From Lantana camara (taxonomy: Eukaryota; Streptophyta; Magnoliopsida; Lamiales; Verbenaceae), in contig CM074860.1 of the NCBI GenBank assembly GCA_037501455.1, positions 39,132,501 through 39,196,500 of the forward strand: 64,000 bases of DNA, in the 5' to 3' direction. Positions 31,971 to 43,553 of this stretch are shown here, piece by piece. A program made the position numbers and the translations under genes. Position 1 is the stretch's first letter; every line of letters starts with the position of its first letter. The notes below the pieces were generated by a model, which had not been told where the DNA came from, did not search any database, and saw nothing but the letters and a program-made list of their open reading frames with translations.

Positions 31971-34528
31971 TGCAGCACTCGGAACGCTAGGCGCCACATC
32001 CCCCGCACTATAGTCCCAATCCATATATGAAACGGATAATCCATACATGAATCAACACTATAGCGAACGGGAGACAATAAAATGACACAAGGCTAGGCGG
32101 GTACCCTCAATTAAAACCAACCAACAATTAAGTCAGAGTATTAAAAAGCGGAAGCAATATCATTCATTCGATACGTATAGGAACCATATTTATTTATTTA
32201 CTAATAGGTACCAACATTCACACTATCAATACAATATCATCTCTAAAATAGATAACAAGACAAGACATGCTACAAAATATATAGAGTATCTGTACATGAG
32301 CAAAATGTGAGAATGAAGTGTGCTAGACCCGAATTAAAGACCCTCTAGACTCTAATTCCCGCCTAGCACGCCCTGCAAAAACAACTGAAAAGTCGAGGTG
32401 TCAGTCCAACACGGACTGAGCGAGGGGTATAAATAAATATTAGCTCACATACATGCAAGTTATAATCTCGGGTCATCATTTAGTAAAATAAGAGATTCTA
32501 TCGCCCGAGGTTACAACTAATTCAATTGCAATTTAATCAATTCAATAAAATCAATTGTGGCCCGGCGAGTGGGGCAATTCTCCAACCTTACACCGACCGT
32601 GTACAATCAATCAATCAATCAATTATTAGGTGATTAAGTGATCAAGCAATTTATTACTGTGCACAATTAGCAAGTTCAATAACGTCTTCTTCCTCCGAGT
32701 GATGGTGGGATTGCAAGGCCCCACCATCCAATCAATCTGGGCAGAGGGTACATGAATCCCTAAGCCCGAAATTCCTTCCTCCCCTAATCTCCTAGGGGGT
32801 TCAGGGGTCATCCCAATTGGTGAGGATAGCTCTCGAGTTACCCGTCAGCCCATGCTTTCCCGGTTGGCTCGAGTCACTACCCTCGGGCCCACAGTGCAAC
32901 ACAATACTCGCCAAAACAATCAATCAATCAATCAATCCCTTCAATAGTTCGGTAAAACATTTGAAAATCAATCTCATTTGAAAACTATAAATATATAGAT
33001 AGGTTTTGGCTTAAAACTTCACATAGGGTTGTATGGGTCCTATGTATCTAAAATTAAACCTCACCTGAACGACCCAAAAACAACCAAGGAAACAGCTCAC
33101 AGGGCCTGCTCCTCGTCACCAGGAAGCTGGTCTGTGCAAGAAAGACAAATGTCCGTGAAACTCGACTCAAAATGTACCAAATGTGACGAACGGTGAAATC
33201 CAACGAGATGATGGGAAAAATACAATGTACCATGAAAATATCGCGTTTCGACATGTAAACAATCATATAATAGCAATTAGGGGTCAAAGAAGCCATCGGA
33301 TCAAGGTGCCGAAAATACAATTTTATGCAGTGAATTTGGAGCACTTTCTGGAGTCTGGGAACGGCCGTTCCGGCTTCCCTTTGAAAATGGGAAGGGCCGT
33401 TCCCATGGCCCTTCAGAAACGCGCCATCGTTTTTCAATATAAACACGCTTTGGGCTGGGAACGGCCCTTCCGGCTTAAAGGCCAAAATGGGAACGGCCAT
33501 TCCCAGTCTCGCTGGCCTTGCTGACTCAGAATCATGGGAACGGCCGTTCCAGTTTTTAAACTGGGGTTGGGAAGGGTCGTTCCCAAAATACGTGAGCAGC
33601 TGTAAATGAAGAACAGAACAGAGCAGCAACGAAGTAAAGCTCAAACCAACAAAAATGGCTTCAAGCCAAGATAAAATGCACATAATGGATGCAATAAACA
33701 TACTAGCTCACATATAAATCAACAACAAGTCATAAAAACACATATTTCCACTTTAGATCATCAATAATCCATCATTACAAACCCCCACACTCATTCAAGT
33801 TCCAAGTCCATAAAACTCAAGATAAATGCATCAATCTCAAGCTCAAAGTTCACTTACATTTTTCCAACAACAAATACACAATTTAACAAATCAAATACCA
33901 AGCCCTATCTATGCCATATTTTCAAGAAAATCATCCATTCTCCAAAATTACCTCAAATGAAAGAAATGGAAGCCAAGAAGAAGAAATGATGCTGATGATA
34001 CTCCAATGTCCCCAAAACCCACAATTATGATGCTTGAATGAAGAAATCTCCCTCTTATTTGCTAGGGTTGGTCTCGTTTGAAGAAGGAAAGAAATGGTGC
34101 AAAGATGAAATGTTTGGTATGAAAGGGAATGCAATGGTACGTGATATGCTGCTCAAGAGAGGGGAAAAATGGCCAATTTGCTATTTAGTCCTTCCATTAT
34201 TTAAGTCATGCAATTAGGTCCAATTCCGTATTAGTTGATCAATCAAGCCCAATGCAATTAAGTCCCAAATTCATGAAAATGATCAATTAAGACCATAAAA
34301 GAATTAAATCACATTCGGGAAAATAATTCACATTGCAATCACGTTCAATATATGCGATAAATATGATATGATATGAATTTTCAATAAAATGTCAAGAATA
34401 GAATTTTATAAAATTATGTCTCAAGAAATAGAAAATTAAAGAAATGATCAATTAAAAAAAATTAAAATCTAACTCTCAAACGCACACGTGTCGATCATAC
34501 CTGAAATGCCGAAAGCTGGGGCGTTACA
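31971..34528 (-). mobile_element. chromovirus 3' LTR, 2,558 bp
   Basis: Nearly identical to the 5' LTR. Visible differences include the end TGCAGCACTC (the 5' copy has TGTAGCACCC) and a 17-bp shorter stretch near 32472 compared with 39879-39904. The presumed intron on the minus strand runs 33951 (GAG then GTAATT) to 33132 (CTTGCACAG). Confidence 0.95.
33358..33584. repeat. six-copy GGGAACGGCCGTTCCC cluster
   Basis: Copies at 33358, 33389, 33457, 33489, 33536 and 33569, in the chromovirus 3' LTR, about 940-1,170 nt from its start. The centre is GGCC in most copies; changes are in single arms (for example GGGAACGGCCATTCCC). Confidence 0.95.
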
Positions 34529-34541
34529 ATCCTCCCTCCTT
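34529..34541 (-). promoter_or_regulatory. polypurine tract of the chromovirus
   Basis: Minus strand AAGGAGGGAGGAT immediately before the 3' LTR start TGTAACGCC. Confidence 0.9.
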
Positions 34542-34562
34542 AAAAGAATCTGGTCCCCAGAT

Positions 34563-35144
34563 TCATTGATCGGAAGGGAACAACTCGGGATGGAACCGTC
34601 TCATCTTGTCTTCGGTCTCCCACGTGGCTTCTTCGGTCTTGTCACTTCTCCAAAGAACCTTAACCATGGGAATCTTCCGATTTCTTAATTCCTGAAACTT
34701 CTTATCCAATATGTTAACCGGTTTCTGAACAAAGGTTAAATTCGGTTCCAATTCCACTTCTTCAACGGGAATGATCTCGGTTTCATCGGGGTAGTATTTC
34801 CTTAGCTGAGACACGTGAAATACATTATGAATCCCCGTGAGGCTCGGTGGTAGGTCCAATCTGTAGGCAACTTCCCCAACTCTTTCCAAAATCTCATAAG
34901 GACCTAAGTAACGAGGTTTAAGTTTACCTCCTTTCCCAATCCGAGCAAATCCTTTACGTGGAGACGCCTTCAAGAATACCCGGTCTCCAACTTCAAACTC
35001 GAGATCCTTTCTACGTCGGTCGGCGTAGCTTTTCTGTCTGTCCAGAGCTGATTTCATCCGTTGTTTTATTAGTTGGACTTTCTCAATCATAGTTTCAACG
35101 GCCTTAGAAGGTTTTTCTAACTTCTCACCTTTCTGAACACCTTC
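34563..35144 (-). pseudogene. pol: chromovirus integrase C-terminus with chromodomain
   Basis: Reads on in the integrase frame after a TAG at 35147-35145. From MIEKVQLIKQRMKSA (35090) there are 175 residues to the TGA at 34565-34563. A GPY/F module (VGDRVFLKASP ... KPRYLGPYEILERVG) covers residues 34-75. A chromodomain spans about 124-172 ([35 protein letters not shown]), with the Trp and Glu of the EEATWE motif kept. In chromoviruses this domain is thought to direct integration to heterochromatin by reading histone H3 methylation or its reader proteins. The stop lies about 25 bp before the 3' LTR, so almost no 3' UTR is present. Confidence 0.9.
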
Positions 35145-35654
35145 CTACTTAGTCCATTTCCACTCTTCCAGGTCAAAGAACAACGGAGAACGACACTTCC
35201 TACCATAAAGTAGCTCATACGGTGCCATTCCAATCGAAGCCTGAAAACTGTTGTTGTACGCAAACTCAATCAAAGGTAGCTGATCATGCCAGGAAGACTG
35301 AAAATCCAAAGAACAAGCTCGAAGTAAATCCTCGAGATATCTTATTAATCTCTCGGACTGACCATCCGTCTGAGGATGAAAAGCTGTACTAAACTGGAGC
35401 TTGGTACCCAAAACCTCTTGCAATTCCTGCCACAACTTCGAAGTGAACCGTGGATCTCTGTCTGAAACTATACTAACTTGAATCCCATGAAGTCTAACAA
35501 TCTCCCGGTTATAAAGCTCGGCTAGCTTGCGAATCTTATGCGACAGCAGAACCGACAGAAAATGTGCAGACTTCGTCAAACGGTCAACAATCACCCAAAT
35601 TCCATCGAATCCACCTTTCACTTTAGGTAATCCGGACACGAAATCCATCGTCAC
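35145..35654 (-). pseudogene. pol: chromovirus integrase core
   Basis: RNase-H-fold core that cuts and joins DNA. From TMDFVSGLPKVKGG the triad residues are Asp in MDF (residue 4), Asp in VSDRDPRF (65) and Glu in DGQSERLIRYLEDLLR (101), with 35 residues between the last two, so the catalytic set is intact. The frame ends at TAG 35147-35145 after LEEWKWTK and is in phase with the chromodomain segment. Upstream it is separated by a TAG at 35657-35655 from the zinc-binding segment. Confidence 0.9.
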
Positions 35655-36369
35655 CTATTTCCACTTCCACTCAGGAATAGGTAACGGCTGAAGAAGACCT
35701 CCCAATTTCTGGTGCTCGGCTTTCACTTTCTGACAAGTGAGACAATGCTTCACAAACTCGGCTACATCTTTCTTCAATCCACGCCACCAATAATATTGCC
35801 TTAAGTCCTTATACATCTTGTTTCCTCTGGGGTGGATAGAATAAGCCAATCTGTGAGCTTCCTCGAGCAATACCCGTTTCAACTCCTCGGGTACAACCAC
35901 TCGGTTCTTGAAACGAAGAAGACCGGTTTCATCGAACCCGAATGGACACTCCGGATCAGCTCTTGCCTTAGCTACCAATTTTTTAACTTCCACATCTGTA
36001 CTCTGAGCCTCAAACAACCTGTGCTTCAAATCCGGCTGGACCGAAATATTAGAAACTCGAGCCCTTAAAACAATTGGCTCGATTCCACTACTTCCACCCA
36101 CTTCCAAGCTCGACACACTAGCCTTCCTACTAAGTGCATCGGCGACCACGTTGGCTTTCCCGGGATGGTACTTAATCGTGCAATCATAATCTTCCAACCT
36201 TTCCATCCAACACCGTTGCCTCATATTCAAATCCTTCTGAGTGAATAAATACTGGAGGCTTTTGTGGTCGGTGAAAATCTCGAAAGACACCCCGTACAAG
36301 TAATGTCTCCACTTTCCAAGTGCAAAGACTACGGCGGCGAGCTCAAGATCATGTGTAGGATAATTCTTT
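35655..36369 (-). pseudogene. pol: chromovirus RNase H end and integrase zinc domain
   Basis: The first part completes RNase H ([14 protein letters not shown], then ADALSR), after a frame change near 36366, where the upstream frame ends in LKRA and the downstream frame begins [13 protein letters not shown]. The integrase HHCC module follows: His at residues 149 and 156 of the 36299-35655 frame, Cys at 186 and 189 (HCLTCQ). The frame ends at TAG 35657-35655 after PEWKWK and continues in phase with VTMDF. The lost codon is probably CAG. Confidence 0.9.
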
Positions 36370-38127
36370 TCATGCTCTTTTCAACTTCCGGGATACATAA
36401 GCAATTACCTTACCCTTCTGAGTCAACACACATCCCAAACCTTCCTTAGAAGCATCCGTATAAACAACATATCCTTCTGAACCTTCCGGAAGGGCTAACA
36501 CTGGAACAAACACTAACTTTTCCTTCAAGAAAGTGAAACTCTTCTCACAATCTTCATTCCAATCGAATTTCACATTTTTCTTCGTCAACCGGGTTAAAGG
36601 AACTGCTAACTTGGAGAAATCCTTAACAAACCTCCGGTAATAACCTGCCAATCCCAAGAAACTCCTGATCTCTGAGGCATTCCTAGGTTTCTCCCACTTC
36701 AAAACTGACTCAATCTTAGAAGGGTCAACTTCCAAACCATTACCTGAAATCACGTGACCCAAGAAGGACACCATGTCAATCCAAAACTCACACTTGCTGA
36801 ATTTGGCAAATAACTGATGCTCCTTCAAAGTCCTCAATACCAACTGAAGGTGTCTTGTATGCTCCTCGGCAGACTTTGAGAAAACCAGGATATCATCAAT
36901 AAAAATGACCACAAACTTATCCAGAAAAGGCCTGAAGATCCTGTGCATCATATACATAAAAGCTGCTGGGGCATTAGTCAAACCAAACGGCATCATAACG
37001 AACTCATAATGCCCGTACCAAGTGTTAATTCCTGTCTTAGAAATATCCTCTGCTCGGATTCGCAGCTGGTAGTACCCCTGTCTCAAATCCAACTTCGAGT
37101 AAACTTTTGATCCCTGAAGTATATCAAACAACTCCTCGATATGTGGAAGAGGATACTTGTTCTTGATCGTCATCCGGTTCAACTCCCTATAGTCTATACA
37201 CATTCTCAAGGTTCCGTCCTTCTTCTTTACAAACAAAACCGGTGCACCCCAGGGAGAAGAAGTCGGTCTAATGTACCTAATCTCCAACAATGCATCAAGT
37301 TGAGTCTTCAACTCTTTCAACTCGGCCAGAGCCATACGATACGGAGTCTTGGAGTACGGCTCTGCATTAGGGTACAGGTCGATCACAAACTCAATTTCCC
37401 GTTCTGGAGGTAACGAATCCAATTCTTCAGGAAAGACCTCGGGAAACTCCTTCACTACTTCCGTTTCTTCCAACTTACTTTGATCCTTGGGTTTGTTGAG
37501 AATATAAGCAATGAAACCCGTGGCTCCCTCTCGAACCAACTTATGAGCTTCTGAAAAAGAAAGTAGAGGCACCGTCTTGGAACTCCAACCCACTACCAAA
37601 TCTGATCCCAACTGAACCCTCTTCGCCCTGCAATCGACTGTGGCAGAATGTCTGTACAACCAATCCATGCCCAAAATGGATCCATAGCAAGTCATCGGTA
37701 GCTCAATGAAGTCTGACAAGAAAACTCGACCCTCCATACTCACCGAAACCTCTCTGAACACCTGATCAGATTCTAAACTACCACCAAACGGAGTACTAAC
37801 CACATAACATGCAGAAGAGCGAGTAACAGGCAAAGGCAAAGAAACAGATATAGCACTCGAAAGAAAGGAGTGAGTAGCTCCCGGATCAAATAAGGTATGA
37901 ATGTTCGTGCCATGTATGCAAATGGTACCTTCAACTACCGCGGCTGGATCAACATCAGCATCCTGCTGCTCACCCTCCAAAGCATAAGCACGAGCCCTGA
38001 TCAGTGGTCTCGGTGCTCCCGGTGGTGGCATCCTGTGGTCTGGACATCCGTCTACCATATGCTCATCACTCCCACAAAGCAAGCATAAACCCAGACGCCT
38101 CCTGCAGTTATCATAGATGTGTGTCCT
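36370..38127 (-). pseudogene. pol: chromovirus protease, reverse transcriptase and RNase H
   Basis: In phase with gag across the TAG at 38130-38128. After the second Gag knuckle ([14 protein letters not shown]) the retropepsin motif is [10 protein letters not shown] (residues 64-73 of the frame starting 38082), with the catalytic Asp present and DPG for DSG. RT landmarks are [20 protein letters not shown] (near 283-302), [12 protein letters not shown] (329-340), [12 protein letters not shown] (365-376) and FIDDILVFS (394-402), so both Asp are kept. [13 protein letters not shown] near 349-361 departs from the usual Arg-rich form. RNase H begins [13 protein letters not shown] at 541. The frame stops at about 36370 because of a one-base change. 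Protein roles are maturation of Gag-Pol and cDNA synthesis in the particle. Confidence 0.92.
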
Positions 38128-39114
38128 CTATCTACAGAAGGTACAAGCAGGCCTCTCGGGTGGTGGTGGCAAAGCTGGAGCAACTGGAGCTCGAATCACT
38201 GGTCCTGCTAGTCGGGGCTTCTTCCCTGGGCCCTGTGGAGCTGGTGGTGGAGAAGAATAAACCATCAGCCTCTTGCCTGAAGCAGAACCCGAACCTGAAC
38301 CCTTATACCCTGAGTCGGCACCTCTAAATCCCGATCCAGACCCTGAACCCGAACCTGAGCCTGAACGGTAAGTAGACCGCCTCGCATTCACTGAATCCTC
38401 CACTAACAAGGCCTTCTTGGTAGCCTTCACCCACGTGCTCGTGTTGACCGCCTCGATCGCTGCCTGAATATCAGGTCTAAGGCCCTGAACAAACTGCATC
38501 GCCTTATGGAAATCATCACTCGCTATATTAGGAGCATAGCGGGACAATCTCTCAAACTCGGCGATATACTCTGAGACCGACCTACTTCCCTGCTTAAGCT
38601 CTGTAAATTCCTTCAATCTTCTGGTGCTAGAAGATGGAGGAATGAACTTGTTTCTGAACTCTCTGACAAACACTTCCCAATTCACCTCCTCGCCTGCAGC
38701 CTCTAGCACGATCCGGGCACTCTCCCACCATGAATAGGCCTCACCCTGAATCAAGGAAATAGTACAAAGGGCCTTCTCCTGGGACTCACAAGGAATGAAC
38801 TCCCATATCCTCTCAATCTCCCTGAGCCACTGCTCGGCCTGAATATCATTCCCTTTGTAAAACTTGGGAGGATGCTTGTTCTGGAACTCCCTAAAAACAG
38901 CTGAAATCTGTGCTCCTGGCTGTGGTGGTGGAACTGGCGGTGGTGGAGGAACATAATCCCGAACTCTCTGATCAATAAGACCCACCACTGCGTTCATAAA
39001 ATCCTGTGGCTGAGCTAGAGGAGGTGGAGGAGGAGGTGGTGATCTCTCCCGGCGATGATGACGACGATGTCGATGTCTAGGAGAACGATCACGATGATGT
39101 CTATCGCGAGCCAT
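38128..39114 (-). pseudogene. gag: chromovirus Gag
   Basis: Starts at ATG 39114 (MARDRHHRDRSPRHRHRRHH), about 240 nt past the primer site, with a strongly basic Arg/His N-terminus and a Pro-rich stretch (residues 30-70). Retrotrans_gag covers about 95-205 (KFYKGNDIQAEQWLREIERI, EFRNKFIPPSSSTRRLKEF, SVSEYIAEFERLSRYAP). A Gly/Ser-rich repeat (GSGSGSGS) and a Lys/Pro-rich tail follow. The TAG at 38130-38128 falls inside the first zinc knuckle (CTFCR, stop, RTHIYDNC), so the frame loses both knuckles needed to bind RNA. One base change explains it. Confidence 0.9.
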
Positions 39115-39356
39115 CCTGAAATCAAGTCACTATTATGCATGTTCAATTAGTAGGTGCAAATGTGTGCAGATAATTCACATATTGCACACAAATCCAAAAT
39201 TCCAACAATTCACCCAAATTCAAGTAAATTCAAAGAAGTCAAGTAGGTTCAACTATATCAAACAACGATGCAAGACTCTCAAATTGACAATTAGTTCCTA
39301 TGCGGCGCGACCTAGACTCACAAGACACGACACTAGAGACCCGGTTTTGCAAACGG

Positions 39357-39368
39357 GCTCTGATACCA
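39357..39368 (-). promoter_or_regulatory. primer-binding site for initiator-Met tRNA
   Basis: Minus strand TGGTATCAGAGC, 8 nt inside the 5' LTR end (39377). This 12-mer is the standard complement of the 3' end of initiator-Met tRNA in plant LTR elements. Confidence 0.92.
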
Positions 39369-39376
39369 CCGTAGGA

Positions 39377-41951
39377 TGTAGCACCCGGAACGCTAGGCGC
39401 CACATCCCCCGCACTATAGTCCCAATCCACATATGAAACGGATAATCCATACATGAATCAACACTATAGCGAACGGGAGACAATAAAATGACACAAGGCT
39501 AGGCGGGTACCCTCAATTAAAACCAACCAACAATTAAGTCAGAGTATTAAAAAGCAGAAGCAATATCATTCATTCGATACGTATAGGTACCATATTTATT
39601 TATTTACTAATAGGTACCAACATTCACACTATCAATACAATATCATCTCTAAAATAGATAACAAGACAAGACATGCTACAAAATATATAGAGTATCTGTA
39701 CATGAGCAAAATGTGAGAATGAAGTGTGCTAGACCCGAATTAAAGACCCTCTAGATTCTAATTCCCGCCTAGCACGCCCTGCAAAAACAACTGAAAAGTC
39801 GAGGTGTCAGTCCAACACGGACTGAGCGAGGGGTATAAATAAATATAAGCGCACATACATGCAAGTTATAATCTCGGGTAATAATTTTGGAAAAACAACG
39901 ATTTAGTAAAATAAGAGATTCTATCGCCCGAGGTTATAACTAATTCAATTGCAATTTAATCAATTTAATAAAATCAATTGTGGCCCGGCGAGTGGGGCAA
40001 TTCTCCAACCTTACACCGACTGTGTACAATCAATCAATCAATCAATTATTAGGTGATTAAGTGATCAAGCAATTTATTACTGTGCACAATTAGCAAGTTC
40101 AATAACGCCTTCTTCCTCTGGGTGATGGTGGGATTGCAAGGCCCCACCATCCAATCAATCTGGGCAGAGGGTACATGAATCCCTAAGCCCGGAACTCCTT
40201 CCTCCCCTAATCTCCTAGGGGATTCAGGAGTCATCCCAATTGGTGAGGATAGCTCTCGAGTTACCCGTCAGCCCATGCTTTCCCGGTTGGCTCGAGTCAC
40301 TACCCTCGGGCCCACAGTGCAATACAATACTCGCCAAAACAATCAATCAATCAATCAATCCCTTCAATAGTTCGGTAAAACATTTGAAAATAAATCTCAT
40401 TTGAAAACTATAAATATATAGATAGGTTTTGGCTTAAAACTTCACATAGGGTTGTACGGGTCCTATGTATCTAAAATTAAACCTCACCTGAACGACCCAA
40501 AAACAACCAAGGAAATAGCTCACGGGGCCAGCTCCTCGTCACCAGGAAGCTGGTCTGTGTAAGAAAGACAAATGTCCGTGAAACTCGACTCAAAATGTAC
40601 TAAATGTGACGAACGGCGAAATCCAACGAGATGACGGGAAAAATACAATGTACCATGAAAATATCGCGTTTCGACATGTAAACAATCATATAATAGCAAT
40701 TAGGGGTCAAAGAAGCCGTCGGATCAAGGTGCCGAAAATGCAATTTTATGCAGTGAATTTGGAGCACTTTCTGGAGTCTGGGAACGGCCGTTCCGGCTTC
40801 CCTTTGAAAACGGGAAGGGCCGTTCCCATGGCCCTTCAGAAACACGCCAGCGTTTTTCAATATAAACACGCTTTGGGCTGGGAACGGTCCTTCCAGCTTA
40901 AAGGCCAAAATGGGAACGGCTATTCCCAGTCTCGTTGGCCTTGCTGACTCAGAATCATGGGAATGGCCGTTCCAGTTTTTAAACTGGGGTTGGGAAGGGC
41001 CGTTCCCAAAATACGTGAGCAGCTGTAAATGAAGAACAGAACAGAGCAGCAACGAAGTAAAGCTCAAACCAACAAAAATGGCTTCAAGCCAAGATAAAAT
41101 GCACATAATGGATGCAATAAACATACTAGCTCACATATAAATCAACAACAAGTCATAAAAGCACATATTTCCACTTTAGATCATCAATAATCCATCATTA
41201 CAAACCCCCACACTCATTCAAGTTCCAAGTCCATAAAACTCAAGATAAATGCATCAATCTCAAGCTCAAAGTTCACTTACATTTTTCCAACAACAAATAC
41301 ACAATTTAACAAATCAAATACCAAGCCCTATCTATGCCATATTTTCAAGAAAATCATCCAATCTCCAAAATTACCTCAAATGAAAGAAATGGAAGCCAAG
41401 AAGAAGAAATGATGCTGATGATACTCCAATGTCCCCAAAACCCACAATTATGATGCTTGAATGAAGAAATCTCCCTCTTATTTGCTAGGGTTGGTCTCGT
41501 TTGAAGAAGGAAAGAAATGGTGCAAAGATGAAATGTTTGGTATGAAAGGGAATGCAATGGTACGTGATATGCTGCTCAAGAGAGGGGAAAAATGGCCAAT
41601 TTGCTATTTAGTCCTTCCATTATTTAAGTCATGCAATTAGGTCCAATTCCGTATTAATTGATCAATCAAGCCCAATGCAATTAAGTCCCAAATTCATGAA
41701 AATGATCAATTAAGACCATAAAAGAATTAAATCACATTCGGGAAAATAATTCACATTGCAATCACGTTCAATATATGCGATAAATATGATATGATATGAA
41801 TTTTCAATAAAATGTCAAGAATACAATTTTATAAAATTATGTCTCAAGAAATAGAAAATTAAAGAAATGATCAATTAAAAAAAATTAAAATCTAACTCTC
41901 AAACGCACACATGTCGATCATACCTGAAATGCCGAAAGCTGGGGCGTTACA
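39377..41951 (-). mobile_element. chromovirus 5' LTR, 2,575 bp
   Basis: Minus strand TGTAACGCCCCAGCTTTCGG to CCGGGTGCTACA. The palindrome cluster (40780-41007) and the terminal module are as in the 3' LTR. On the plus strand the last base 41951 is followed by the duplication CTTAA. Confidence 0.95.
40780..41007. repeat. six-copy GGGAACGGCCGTTCCC cluster
   Basis: Counterpart of 33358-33584 in the 5' LTR, with a few private changes in arms (for example GGGAACGGTCCTTCC near 40879 and GGGAATGGCCGTTCC near 40958). Confidence 0.95.
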
Positions 41952-41956
41952 CTTAA

Positions 41957-42140
41957 TTACTTAAAATTGATTGTTTTGGGCTTCGACCTAAGTCTCTTAC
42001 TCATTGTATTTAGTATCACATGAGAAATTATTTGAGAATGCAAAAACCATGCCCCGGTTCATGAACTTCCCACTCTGATATGTATTGTGCTCTGTATACA
42101 TATGTACGTGTGCTCTGTATACGTATGTACGTGGGGAGAT
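41957..42140 (+). mobile_element. 5' LTR of the gag-only plus-strand element, part 2
   Basis: Continues the LTR 30965-31970 after the chromovirus. Typical late-LTR text follows (GCAAAAACCATGCCCCGGTTCATGAAC). A 23-bp unit GTGCTCTGTATACRTATGTAC is duplicated at 42089-42131. The LTR end and primer site are missing; the sequence passes straight into gag at about 42190, so a deletion removed the border. Confidence 0.65.
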
Positions 42141-42186
42141 TTGCCCTGCTACTTCACAAGATAAGGCCGTTTGCACCGCTCGATAT

Positions 42187-43116
42187 ATTCAAGGCTAACC
42201 TTCTTATTGGTTAAAAGGAATGAGAGCCCGTTTAGAGGGAAACGATGAAGACTTCAATTGGGAAAATTTTGTGTGGGGATTCCATGACAAGTATATCACT
42301 CCTAGTTCTCGGGAGAGAAGATTACAAGAATTTTTGGGCTTAAACAAGGAAACGGACCGTTGAGGAGTACATACTTAAGTTTGAGAGACTCGTTCTTTAT
42401 GCCCTCACATTATGGACGATGATGCTTTGAAGGCCCGGAGTTTCGTGCACGGGTTAAAAGAGGAAATACAATGGGCCTTGTAAGCTCTACGGTGGATACA
42501 TGGGCTAAGGCTACTTGGAAGGCTATAGAAGTAGAGGCCCGAAAGCAACGATTGGAGCCCTATATCTTCCAATTGGGGTAAGAGTCTGAATCAAGTTCAA
42601 GCTTAGGGAAGAGGCTCGTACATCAAGATGAGCCTCAAATCTTCAACCCTAAAGAGTTTATCAACACCATCAAGAGGCCACGACTTTTGATTCCGGATCC
42701 GGTGCCACTCTACCGGTACCTGTTCGATGCTCCTATTGTAAGAGACCAAATCACACGAAAGAGACCTGTAGGAAGAAATTGAGAAGCTACTTTGATGTGG
42801 AGAGATGGGACATAAGGTGAGATTTTGCCCTATAAATCCGAATCCGAGGCTCTTGAATATGATGACTCATGGATCTCCGGATCAAGCCCAAGCTCATGCA
42901 ATGGAGGTCGATGATGAAGTGAATGCTGAGGCTAATGCTATCGTCATGGTGCAAGGTACTTTAAATATTTATGGCATCTCATCGCATGTATCGTTTAATT
43001 TTGGGGTAACCCACCTTCTTGTGTTACCTACTTGTCTCTTTTGTGCGCTTGCCCCTAACTTGCATGTGGAAGTCTTTATTTCGTACTGCTTGCGTTTGTT
43101 GCTTGTTGATGTATAG
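42187..43116 (+). pseudogene. degenerate gag and protease start
   Basis: Plus-strand remnant of a gypsy Gag. Readable parts are YWLKGMRARLEGNDEDFNWE and FHDKYITPSSRERRLQEFLGL (42205-42345), then after a one-base shift near 42357 TVEEYILKFERLVLYAL, all of the Retrotrans_gag domain. A CX2CX4HX4C knuckle (CSYCKRPNHTKETC) lies near 42730-42770, and the second knuckle ends GHKVRFCP (42808). The protease then starts (VQGTLNIYGISSHVSF), but the active-site motif reads NFGVTHLL instead of the family's DSGATHSF, so the catalytic Asp is Asn. Nothing of RT or integrase follows before the polypurine tract at 43541, so the element is a gag-only derivative. Confidence 0.8.
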
Positions 43117-43553
43117 TTATCCCGATAGACGACTTGAGTGTACGGGTGCTCTAGCTCTATGGTAAGCTGAGGGTCGTGCTTCTGCCGAGCTGCTAAGGTG
43201 ATTCAACAACTGTGTGAAGTTGCACATGGTGGAAGTCCGGTGACTACACCATTCTTGTATCTTCGAGCTCTTGAGTTAGCTTGAAATGAATCAAACGGTA
43301 GGTGATGAATCTCAATTAGACCCTCTCATCGTGCAAGACAAATCAAGCTACTTCTAGTCGGAATCAAGTTCGTGAAGGAGTTCCTCCACTAACACTTTGA
43401 AGAAATCAAACCCCTTGTGCTAGAAGACCTTTCCGGGCTAATTCTTTTCGAGACATCATGAACCTCGAACATGGGATGGATACAGGAAGTCGCACTTGTT
43501 AGAAACTCGAGCGGTGAGGACCTGAGGACAGGTCCTTTTTAATGGGGAGAGGT
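43117..43553 (+). other. non-coding region and polypurine tract
   Basis: No coding frame. It ends with CCTGAGGACAGGTCCTTTTT then AATGGGGAGAGGT, a polypurine tract directly before the 3' LTR. The same GGACAGGTCCTTTT then purine arrangement precedes the LARD 3' LTR (49523-49552, minus strand), so the two elements are related. Pol is absent. Confidence 0.65.

Larger units (their letters stand above)
31971..41951 (-). mobile_element. complete-ended chromovirus (Tekay/Del type), 9,981 bp
   Basis: Two family-A LTRs (31971-34528 and 39377-41951), primer site 39368-39357, polypurine tract 34541-34529 and perfect 5-bp target-site duplication CTTAA (31966-31970 and 41952-41956). Gag, protease, RT, RNase H, integrase and a C-terminal chromodomain follow each other. 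This order with an initiator-Met primer site and long LTRs fits the Tekay/Del chromoviruses. TAG codons at 38128, 35655 and 35145 and a frame change near 36366 inactivate the coding region. It lies in the 5' LTR of another gypsy element. Confidence 0.95.

Noticed and set aside
31971..41951. Functional autonomous chromovirus
   Set aside because: Ends are intact but three TAG codons and a frameshift break gag-pol.
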